Below, in pieces: positions 1 to 5,489 of a stretch of 5,489 bases of DNA. Position 1 is the stretch's first letter, and the number at the start of each line of letters is the position of its first letter. The DNA lies in the NCBI GenBank assembly GCA_947174645.1, contig CAMWJR010000056.1:1-5489 (forward strand). The letters run 5' to 3'. Below the pieces are notes generated by a model. That model had not been told where the DNA came from. It was given only the letters and a program-made list of their open reading frames with translations, and searched no databases. This DNA comes from an uncultured Verrucomicrobiota bacterium (GTDB lineage: Bacteria; Verrucomicrobiota; Verrucomicrobiia; Opitutales; LL51). The position numbers were made by a program, and so were the translations under genes.

Positions 1-1
1 G

Positions 2-2323
2 CCTACCGGCGACAAGGTGTGGACTTGGACGCAGATTGACGCTAATACGAGCAAATTTAAAGCAGATTTTCAAAAATTCTGCGATAAATTAGGAGAGGGC
101 AATTTCAAAAACGCGGTTACTGAAATTAATAAACTACCGTGGGATGATCCTTTCAAGGGTAAAGAACGCAATGACAAAATCAATGAAATCCTGGGAAAAT
201 CTGGTGAATTGAAGGCGTTATTAGAAAAGTATGTCGCATGTAAGAAGGAAGTGCATAAGCTTGTTATGCCTCCTCCTCCTGGCGCACCGGAGCCTACGAA
301 AAAAGAAGGGCAGCAAGTGGCAATTGAGGCTGCTCAAGAGAATCTTAAAGCTCTCGCAGCACACTTCAAAATTGACCTTGGCGGCGGCGACGATAGTGGA
401 CATCATGAGCCACCTCCTACCGGTATGACGGCAGAAACAGCCAAGGCGGAGATAGCAAACGCTGAAAATGCATTAAAAGCAGCTTTTGGAAATGACGCTG
501 CGTGGGAAAATATTGCTAATGGTACGACCATCGACTGGACTACCGGTGATGCAGCAGTTCAGGCCGCGATCAACTTGCAACCCGCAAACTTGCAGCCTAA
601 GCTGAAGGCGTACTACGAGTATCATAAGCTCATGCAGGAGGTTCTAAGTGCAACTGACGCTGACCGGAAAACGAAACTTGAGGCGTTGCAAGCGAAGGTC
701 GATGGCTGGAAAGCGACTTTATCGAAGAAGGATGCGGAGGATGACGGCCCGATTCCGGATGCTAACCCAGACTGGACTGAAGAGCAGAAGAAGGCTTATG
801 AGCATTTTAAGAGTCGCTGTGTGACTGAAACGGGCGATGCAGGGTTTCATCTTCTCTGGATGCGACAGTTGAAAGATGCTGCAGCCAAGGTACAAGATGG
901 AACCATGAGGGGTATCTTAGATGTGGAGGCATTTAATAAAACGGTCCAGCCATTTGAAGAAACGTTCAAAGCGTTCAAAAATGCATTGCGTAGTGCGGCG
1001 AAGGTAAGTTCAGAAGATTTCGGTGCCAACAAGAATGAGAAAAAGTGGAAGGAACTGGAGGCAGCATGGGACGCGAGTTATAAACTTTGCAACGAAGCCA
1101 CTAAGTTATTCCTTCTGACGGAAGAGCAAAAGGGGGAAATAAAGGGATTTAAAGAGACGTTTTATGGCAAAGGTGACGATGATAAAGGTACTCAAGCCGC
1201 ATGGGGTGAGTCAAAGGCCGAGATACAGAAATGGAATGAAAACCCTGATCATAACTTTGTGATCAAAGATCAGAAAGAAATTGAGACAAAATTGATAGAA
1301 CTTGACCGATGGCTTGGTACGACTTCTGCGAATCAAGTTTCCAATGCCTTTGATTACGAGAAATATAAGGAGAAAATCAAAAATCATATCCAAGAGACAA
1401 AAGCGGCCTTGAAGGGAACAAGAGATGACTTCGAATTCGCGAAAATGCCCCCAGAGGTCCAAGACAAGGTTCAACCTCTTAAGGATTTGTTTAAAGAGCT
1501 CGGCCAGAGTCGTCAGAACATTAAACTAGATGCGTTTACAGACGATGGCATCGACGAGGCATTCAAGGGTGATTTCAATGCTAATAAAGGGGCGCTGGAG
1601 AAAGCATTGAAGACCTACGACGAGATGTTCCAAGGCATTCACAGTGATTGGAAGAAAATACTCGATGGAGACCCTACTTCGATTACAGATGACGTTTTGA
1701 ATGGCATTCAAACTCGACTTAATGATGCTAAAACTCAGCTCGAAGACGACAAAGAAGGTAGCCTTAAAGACCTCATGAAAAAGGCGCAAGACGCTATGGA
1801 GCAGGCTAAAAAAGATACAGAGCGGGCTGCAGAAAATAAGAAGAAAATGGAAAACTTCAAAAAATTGGGAGAAACACTTCAGAGTGCTATTCGTAGTGCT
1901 GCAAAAGTACAGCATCCAACCGCTTTCACCGATGCCCTTGACGCACTAGATCAATATTCCAAGCTTTTTGAAAAGGTACGGGAAAGTACAGGAAAATCTG
2001 TTGATACCCTATTTGAAGAAGAATGGTTTACGGGCGGTGCTGCAGCTATCGTGGCGACCCTACAAAAGGTGCAGGAGGCAGTAAAGAATGCAGTTCCGAT
2101 ACCACAGCAGGGTAGCAGCTATAGCAGCGGTAATCCGTCGCTGTACCAGACGTATTCAGGGCCAACGCCACGGAGGAATCGTCGTCAATCGCCAAGCTCA
2201 CGAAACGAGGCGTATCATAGCTCATCTTCGGATTCTAAATCGGGAGCATTATCGCAAAGGGAACGAGAGAGGGAAGCCCGGAGAAGAGCAGTTTATAGAA
2301 GGGGCGGAAGAGTCCGGAACTAG
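2..2323 (+). CDS. Large helical repeat-like protein of unknown function, 5' end outside window
   Basis: I do not recognise this protein. The frame is open from base 2 (codons Pro-Thr-Gly-Asp-Lys before a GTG at 17), so the true start probably lies upstream. Residues below are numbered from that GTG (768 to the TAA). The body is rich in Lys, Ala, Glu and Asp and looks almost wholly alpha-helical. Segments are separated by Pro/Gly linkers at about 84-93 (PPPPGAPEP), 121-136 (GGGDDSGHHEPPPTG) and 240-252. Residues 560-630 have coiled-coil character. Related stretches recur: ALRSAAKV at 323-330 and AIRSAAKV at 624-631. From about 694 the sequence becomes a Ser/Tyr/Pro-rich, then Arg-rich tail (QREREREARRR near 747-757) that is probably disordered. 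No membrane segment or enzyme motif is visible, and any signal peptide would be outside the window. The DNA is more A-rich than atpA. It is followed by its own terminator. A structural, surface or host-directed protein is possible but unproven. Confidence 0.8.
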   Translation, partial: PTGDKVWTWTQIDANTSKFKADFQKFCDKLGEGNFKNAVTEINKLPWDDPFKGKERNDKINEILGKSGELKALLEKYVACKKEVHKLVMPPPPGAPEPTKKEGQQVAIEAAQENLKALAAHFKIDLGGGDDSGHHEPPPTGMTAETAKAEIANAENALKAAFGNDAAWENIANGTTIDWTTGDAAVQAAINLQPANLQPKLKAYYEYHKLMQEVLSATDADRKTKLEALQAKVDGWKATLSKKDAEDDGPIPDANPDWTEEQKKAYEHFKSRCVTETGDAGFHLLWMRQLKDAAAKVQDGTMRGILDVEAFNKTVQPFEETFKAFKNALRSAAKVSSEDFGANKNEKKWKELEAAWDASYKLCNEATKLFLLTEEQKGEIKGFKETFYGKGDDDKGTQAAWGESKAEIQKWNENPDHNFVIKDQKEIETKLIELDRWLGTTSANQVSNAFDYEKYKEKIKNHIQETKAALKGTRDDFEFAKMPPEVQDKVQPLKDLFKELGQSRQNIKLDAFTDDGIDEAFKGDFNANKGALEKALKTYDEMFQGIHSDWKKILDGDPTSITDDVLNGIQTRLNDAKTQLEDDKEGSLKDLMKKAQDAMEQAKKDTERAAENKKKMENFKKLGETLQSAIRSAAKVQHPTAFTDALDALDQYSKLFEKVRESTGKSVDTLFEEEWFTGGAAAIVATLQKVQEAVKNAVPIPQQGSSYSSGNPSLYQTYSGPTPRRNRRQSPSSRNEAYHSSSSDSKSGALSQREREREARRRAVYRRGGRVRN

Positions 2324-2355
2324 GTTCCCGTATCGTACATGTAGGTTTAAGCGCC

Positions 2356-2390
2356 AAGAAGCTCCCGAAATCGGGGGCTTCTTTGTTTTT
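2356..2390 (+). terminator. Rho-independent terminator of the large gene
   Basis: A 12-13 bp stem (2356-2368 pairing with 2371-2383, one G-T wobble, tight A-rich loop) is followed by TTTGTTTTT ending at 2390. It lies 33 bases past the stop of the large plus-strand gene. The T tract is on the plus strand, so it should end that transcript. Confidence 0.88.
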
Positions 2391-2555
2391 GAGAAAATAT
2401 TTCTCGCAGAAGGCGTTTCAAATATGTTACCGTTTTTAGGAGCGGACGATCTCCAGGCAGGCGTGAAGGTGTATCAGCAGTTTCCTGGGGCGGAGCGTGT
2501 TAAAGCGTTGGGATGTGTTGCGATCGGAATACAGGTAACCAACAGCAATTTTTAG
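2391..2555 (+). pseudogene. Remnant of an ASCH-domain protein, C-terminal part only
   Basis: This frame gives 54 codons ending at TAG 2553-2555. It contains LAEGVSNMLPF, then LQAGVKVYQQFPGAERV, then LGCVAIGIQV. This spacing matches the C-terminal half of ASCH domains as I remember them: F..ML..EG...LPG, then EEGV.IYR.F, then a final G.VAI.I strand. ASCH proteins are small PUA-like beta-barrel proteins thought to bind RNA or nucleosides. The N-terminal part, with the usual G-K-K-T/E-x-R signature, is missing. Upstream there is only the terminator and the large gene, whose 3' end this frame overlaps merely as a shadow. An ATG at 2424 could start a 43-residue peptide, but it has no convincing ribosome binding site and would carry half a fold. 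A decayed gene is the better reading. The family call is from memory, without a search. Confidence 0.55.
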
Positions 2556-2560
2556 TGCCC

Positions 2561-2583
2561 AAATAAGGGCCATTGGGGCCCTT
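2561..2583 (-). terminator. Hairpin likely ending atpA transcription
   Basis: A perfect 7-bp GC-rich inverted repeat (AAGGGCC 2565-2571, loop 2572-2576, GGCCCTT 2577-2583) lies 26 bases beyond the atpA stop. Read on the minus strand, the stem is followed only by a short ATTT, so the T tract is weak. It may work as a terminator, a 3'-end stabilising hairpin, or both. It sits between two convergent transcripts. Confidence 0.5.
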
Positions 2584-2609
2584 TGAAAATTTGAGACGTT
2601 TTGTCCGGT

Positions 2610-4145
2610 TTAAGCGCGTGATTTTTGCCAGTCTTCGATGAGAGCGCGGAGTTGGTCCTCGATGGCGTCGGTGAGCTTCTGTTCTTGAGCAATCGCTGTG
2701 AGAATGTGTAGACCGGCAGTTGCGCAGTAGCCTAGGAGTGAGTCCGCGGCAGCATTCACATGGTCTAGCGGGATTTTGTCGAAAACACCGGCGTTGATCG
2801 ACCATAAGAGAACTACTTGGGAGGGGGCGCTGTAGGGCGTATTGGCAGGTTGCTTGAAGAGTTCGACGATACGAGCACCGCGATCGAGTTGTTGTTGTGT
2901 TTGGGGATCCAGATCGGAGCCAAACTGTGCAAAGGAGCTCAGTTCGTAGTACTGTCCGAGTTCGAGTTTGAGCTTTCCGGCGACCTGTTTAAAGGCTTTC
3001 ATCTGTGCTGAAGAGCCGACACGGGAAACGGAAATACCAATCGATATCGCCGGACGAATCCCTTTGTTAAAGAGACCGGTGTCGAGGAAAATTTGACCAT
3101 CGGTGATGGAAATAACGTTCGTCGGAATGTAGGCTGAGACGTCACCCGCTTGCGTTTCGATGATCGGGAGTGCCGTGAGTGAGCCTCCACCGTGTTGCGC
3201 ATCAAGACGTGCGGCGCGTTCAAGTAACTTGGAATGGAGGTAAAACACGTCGCCTGGATAGGCTTCACGTCCGGAGGGACGTTTTAAAATGAGACAAATT
3301 TGACGGTACGCGACGGCGTGCTTGGAGAGGTCGTCGTATACAATGAGCGCATCCATTCCGTTATGCATGAACCATTCCCCCATGGCGCAACCGGCGTAAG
3401 GAGCAATGTATTGGTTCGTCGGATTATCGGCGGCCGATGCGTTAATGATCACCGTAAACTCCATCGCATTATGGTCGGTGAGCGTCTTAATCGTTCGGGC
3501 GATCGTTGAATTTTTCTGACCAATCGCGACGTAAATGGAGTAAACTGGGCGGAAGTTCGGATCACCGGAGGTAAGCCCTTCGCGGTTAATCTTAGCCTGA
3601 TTGATAATTGTATCGATTGCGATGGTCGATTTCCCAGTGGAGCGGTCGCCGATGATGAGTTCTCGTTGGCCACGACCGATAGGAATCATTGCATCAATGG
3701 CGAGAATCCCCGTTTGAAGCGGTTGGTTCACGGACTTACGGGGCATAATCCCTGGAGCGATGGTCTCAATCGGGTATTGTTCCTCGGTGAGAATTTTCCC
3801 GTAACCGTCGATAGGCTGGCCGAGGGCATCAATCACGCGTCCCAATAGAGCTTTCCCAACGGGTACGGAAAGGAGTTTACCGGTTGCCGTTGCTTGCATC
3901 CCGGATTTAAGCGCCGTATCATCACCTAAAATAACGACGCCGACGAAATCTTCTTCCAAGTTGAGCGCGACACCGAAAATACCGTTTCCGAAATCGATCA
4001 TCTCGTTATACATCACCTCGGAGAGGCCATTAACGACCGCGACACCATCGGCGACAGAAAGAATCGTACCGACATTTTTCTTTACGGTCGAGGGCTGAAC
4101 GGCGAAAATCTCCTCACGGATTTGCGCGATAATCGAGTCAGACAT
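2610..4145 (-). CDS. atpA: F1Fo ATP synthase, alpha subunit
   Basis: AtpA forms the alpha3beta3 ring of the F1 head with AtpD. It binds nucleotide at the non-catalytic sites and supplies an arginine to the catalytic site of the neighbouring beta subunit. The 511 residues are full family length. An N-terminal beta-barrel (about 25-95) precedes the nucleotide-binding domain, with P-loop GDRSTGKS at 166-173, Walker B ALIVYDD at 266-272 and the family stretch RPSGREAYPGD at 289-299. SVSRVGSSAQ at 372-381 contains the arginine finger Arg375. The C-terminal helical domain is intact. The usual P-loop is GDRQTGKT, so Ser169 and Ser173 are departures, the latter conservative for Mg2+ binding. The ATG at 4145 gives the N-terminus MSDSIIAQIREEI, which aligns with the family; no Shine-Dalgarno is evident before it. 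No other atp gene adjoins it: trmD diverges upstream and nothing co-directional lies downstream in the window, so the gene is probably transcribed alone. Confidence 0.98.
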   Translation of the reverse strand: MSDSIIAQIREEIFAVQPSTVKKNVGTILSVADGVAVVNGLSEVMYNEMIDFGNGIFGVALNLEEDFVGVVILGDDTALKSGMQATATGKLLSVPVGKALLGRVIDALGQPIDGYGKILTEEQYPIETIAPGIMPRKSVNQPLQTGILAIDAMIPIGRGQRELIIGDRSTGKSTIAIDTIINQAKINREGLTSGDPNFRPVYSIYVAIGQKNSTIARTIKTLTDHNAMEFTVIINASAADNPTNQYIAPYAGCAMGEWFMHNGMDALIVYDDLSKHAVAYRQICLILKRPSGREAYPGDVFYLHSKLLERAARLDAQHGGGSLTALPIIETQAGDVSAYIPTNVISITDGQIFLDTGLFNKGIRPAISIGISVSRVGSSAQMKAFKQVAGKLKLELGQYYELSSFAQFGSDLDPQTQQQLDRGARIVELFKQPANTPYSAPSQVVLLWSINAGVFDKIPLDHVNAAADSLLGYCATAGLHILTAIAQEQKLTDAIEDQLRALIEDWQKSRA

Positions 4146-4153
4146 GCCGTATA

Positions 4154-4181
4154 TTTATAATCTCTAGGCCTGCAATCACAA
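4154..4181 (-). promoter_or_regulatory. Putative atpA promoter
   Basis: On the minus strand, TTGTGA (4181-4176) and TATAAA (4159-4154) are separated by 16 bases, a fair sigma70-type match. Transcription would begin almost at the atpA ATG (4145), giving a leaderless or nearly leaderless mRNA. That agrees with the absence of a Shine-Dalgarno, but the call rests on short motifs only. Confidence 0.35.
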
Positions 4182-4195
4182 GGATAAAATCCTTG
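4179..4195. repeat. Perfect 7-bp inverted repeat between atpA and trmD, possible operator
   Basis: CAAGGAT (4179-4185), spacer AAA, ATCCTTG (4189-4195) form a perfect palindrome within the 81-bp divergent region. The left arm overlaps the putative -35 box of atpA. It could be a binding site for a dimeric regulator acting on both genes. There is no T tract, so it is not a typical terminator. Its function is inferred from position only. Confidence 0.45.
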
Positions 4196-4226
4196 CGCTA
4201 GGCGGTGCTTTCGGCGTGATACAGGT

Positions 4227-4925
4227 ATGCGCATCGATCTGATATCACTTTTCCCGGATATGCTCGATGGGTTTATGGCGTCATCGATCTTAGCGCGGGC
4301 GCAGAAACAAGGTTTTTTAGAATATCACAAACACAATCTACGGCAGTGGTCCGAGAATAAGCATCTCAAGGTCGATGATCGACCATTTGGGGGTGGTGCA
4401 GGGATGTTATTACAGCCCGAACCGGTTGTACGTGCGATCCGAGCGTTACGGACGGAGGAGAGTTGTGTAATTTATCCCTGTCCGGATGGAGTACCGTTGA
4501 CGACGGAACAGGTACAGATTTTAGCGCAGCATACGCATCTGATTTTTTTATCGGGGCATTACGAGGGACTCGACCAACGGGTCCGTGATCGGTATATTGA
4601 TCAAGAATTTTCGATCGGTGATTATGTTTTAACCAACGGTACGCTAGCCGCAGCAGTGATGATTGATGCGATTTGCCGTTATATTCCAGGGGTTTTAGGT
4701 AATAATGTTTCTTTAGAACAGGATTCGCTCAGTGATGGGCTTTTAACGTTTCCGCAATATACACAGCCACGGGAATTTGAAGGGATAACGGTACCGGAAG
4801 TATTGGTTAGTGGGAATCATGCGGAAATTGATCGCTGGCGATATGTGCAACGTTTGGAAAAAACCCGTCAACGGCGTCCCGATTTATGGGCGAAATACAT
4901 CCAATCGCATAACGATGGCTCGTAA
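4227..4925 (+). CDS. trmD: tRNA (guanine(37)-N1)-methyltransferase
   Basis: TrmD transfers a methyl group from S-adenosylmethionine to N1 of G37, next to the anticodon, in tRNAs where it prevents +1 frameshifting. The protein is a SPOUT-fold dimer with a trefoil knot. Its 232 residues are near the short end of the family but cover the whole domain. Visible hallmarks are ISLFPDM at 6-12, DDRPFGGGAGM at 50-60, SGHYEG at 109-114, SIGDYVLTNGTLAAAVMIDA at 129-148, RYIPGVLG at 151-158 and LLTFPQYTQP at 172-181. Arg151 and Asp166 align with the catalytic Arg154 and Asp169 of the Haemophilus enzyme. The knot loop reads LTNGT in place of LTGGE, and His111 replaces the Arg of GRYEG; these are probably lineage-typical. 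The ATG gives a normal N-terminus. Only a weak ACAGG lies very close before it. rplS follows after 41 bases, probably in one operon; rpsP and rimM are not upstream. Confidence 0.98.
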   Translation: MRIDLISLFPDMLDGFMASSILARAQKQGFLEYHKHNLRQWSENKHLKVDDRPFGGGAGMLLQPEPVVRAIRALRTEESCVIYPCPDGVPLTTEQVQILAQHTHLIFLSGHYEGLDQRVRDRYIDQEFSIGDYVLTNGTLAAAVMIDAICRYIPGVLGNNVSLEQDSLSDGLLTFPQYTQPREFEGITVPEVLVSGNHAEIDRWRYVQRLEKTRQRRPDLWAKYIQSHNDGS

Positions 4926-4966
4926 AAAAGTTTGACTCAGAGAGGGACTTTCTCAAACCTAGGCGT

Positions 4967-5317
4967 ATGAACCGCATCATTGAGGAATTGACCGCGAAAC
5001 AGCTCATCGCGGGGCGCGATCATTTCAAAGTCGGCGATGGCGTCCGGGTCCACGTGAAGGTACGCGAAGGCGATAAGGAGCGTATCCAGATTTTTTCGGG
5101 TATTGTAATCGCCAAAAAGCACGGTGGGATTTCCGAGACCTTTACGGTACGCCGTGTGGTTGCGGGTGAGGGTGTTGAGCGGGTATTCCCTAAAAACTCA
5201 CCGAGTATCGCCAAGATTGAGGTGGAGCGCGAAAGTATTCCGATGCGCGCGAAGCTCTACTACATCCGGAAGCGGATTGGTAAAGATGCGATGAAGGTCC
5301 GGGAGCGGAAACGCTAG
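4967..5317 (+). CDS. rplS: 50S ribosomal protein L19
   Basis: L19 sits at the interface of the 50S and 30S subunits and contributes to an intersubunit bridge. The 116 residues match the usual family length. The family pattern is complete: FKVGDGVRVHVKVREGDKER in the N-terminal half, then IQIFSGIVIAKK, the FTVRR stretch at 59-63, GVERVFP at 69-75 and the basic AKLYYIRKRIGK at 95-106. The ATG at 4967 fits the family N-terminus, and there is no other ATG in frame back to the trmD stop. The AGG at 4961-4963 is a weak, close ribosome binding site. The gene follows trmD, as in many bacteria, and the next gene starts one base after its stop, so the three are probably co-transcribed. Confidence 0.98.
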   Translation: MNRIIEELTAKQLIAGRDHFKVGDGVRVHVKVREGDKERIQIFSGIVIAKKHGGISETFTVRRVVAGEGVERVFPKNSPSIAKIEVERESIPMRAKLYYIRKRIGKDAMKVRERKR

Positions 5318-5318
5318 A

Positions 5319-5489
5319 ATGGTTGAGTTTGCCGTTATTGTTAAAGCTGTCATCTTCCTCGTGTTACTAGCACTTGGAGGATACTTTTTTGTTCTCTTTC
5401 GTCGTCGCAACTGGTTTCTAACGACGGAGCATAAAGAAAAAGGTCCGGATACGCTCCAGGTGATACGGCAACTACCGATTGGGGGGCGT
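5319..5489 (+). CDS. Small single-pass membrane protein, FliO-like, 3' end outside window
   Basis: From ATG 5319 the frame stays open to the last base, giving 57 codons. A hydrophobic segment at about residues 5-27 is followed by Arg-Arg-Arg (28-30), so the rest should face the cytoplasm by the positive-inside rule. The last visible residues, DTLQVIRQLPIGGR (44-57), resemble the start of the FliO domain, where a short membrane anchor is followed by a pattern like L-x-V-x-x-x-L-P-L-G-x-R. FliO assists assembly of the flagellar export gate (FliP/FliQ/FliR). The match is short and the rest of the domain is beyond the window, so this is a tentative call; an unrelated small membrane protein is quite possible. 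It begins one base after the rplS stop and is probably translated from the same mRNA, with GGGAG (5301-5305) or nearby purines in the rplS end as a poor ribosome binding site. Confidence 0.6.
   Translation, partial: MVEFAVIVKAVIFLVLLALGGYFFVLFRRRNWFLTTEHKEKGPDTLQVIRQLPIGGR

Noticed and set aside
17..19. GTG at 17 as the true start of the large gene
   Set aside because: The frame is open to the left edge, there is no ribosome binding site before the GTG, and the preceding Pro-Thr-Gly matches an internal linker, so the gene most likely starts upstream.
1211..1915. Two minus-strand frames (1211-1474 and 1526-1915) opposite the large gene
   Set aside because: They are Phe/Leu/Ile-rich, as expected for the complement of Lys/Glu codons. 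The apparent membrane character is an artefact and the plus-strand gene is continuous.
2088..2555. 155-codon plus-strand frame starting inside the large gene
   Set aside because: Its first two thirds are an Arg-rich shadow of the large gene's 3' end and terminator, with no family-like pattern. Only the last 54 codons look like real protein, so only those were kept, as an ASCH remnant.
2500..2805. 101-codon minus-strand frame across the atpA 3' end
   Set aside because: It overlaps atpA in another frame and is a Arg/His/Pro-rich shadow with no recognisable motif.
4193..4222. Possible trmD promoter (TTGCGC and TGATAC, 18 bases apart)
   Set aside because: Both boxes are poor matches and such pairs are expected by chance in a sequence this long, so it was not annotated.
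4931..4957. Possible hairpin or L19 leader element between trmD and rplS
   Set aside because: Only short interrupted arms (TTTGA, GAGA with TCTC, TCAAA) pair, offset by four unpaired bases. This is too weak to call a regulatory structure.

Overview
The window is ordinary bacterial chromosome carrying three recognisable housekeeping genes, one large unrecognised gene, one gene remnant and one gene cut by the right edge. No rRNA, tRNA, CRISPR array, transposase or integrase was found. The F-type ATP synthase alpha subunit shows a respiring or fermenting bacterium with F1Fo. The TrmD sequence has SGHYEG and LTNGT where the proteobacterial enzyme has CGRYEG and LTGGE. That looks to me more like the Verrucomicrobiota/Opitutae side of the PVC group, but this is inference from memory and not a firm assignment.

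Layout. Bases 2-2323 (+) hold the 3' part of a very large Lys/Ala/Glu-rich, mostly helical protein of unknown function. Its reading frame runs off the left edge, and it ends in a Ser/Arg-rich tail. A strong intrinsic terminator follows at 2356-2390. Right behind it, 2391-2555 reads as the C-terminal third to half of an ASCH-domain protein with no N-terminal part, so it is probably a gene remnant. A second hairpin (2561-2583) lies between this and the convergent atpA gene (2610-4145, minus). An 81-bp divergent intergenic region (4146-4226) holds a perfect 7-bp inverted repeat and a plausible atpA promoter. To its right are trmD (4227-4925, +) and rplS (4967-5317, +). One base after the rplS stop begins a small single-pass membrane protein that resembles FliO and is cut at base 5489.

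How the genes relate. trmD and rplS act in translation (tRNA G37 methylation and the 50S subunit) and are a classic pair, but the usual rpsP-rimM genes are not upstream because atpA lies there, divergently oriented. atpA stands alone, with neither atpH before it nor atpG/atpD after it, so the ATP synthase genes of this genome must be split. The left third (large gene, own terminator, remnant) looks like an accessory insertion next to the conserved block: it is visibly more A-rich than atpA and abuts a truncated gene. The large protein is the only candidate here for something undescribed. Its function cannot be read from sequence alone.
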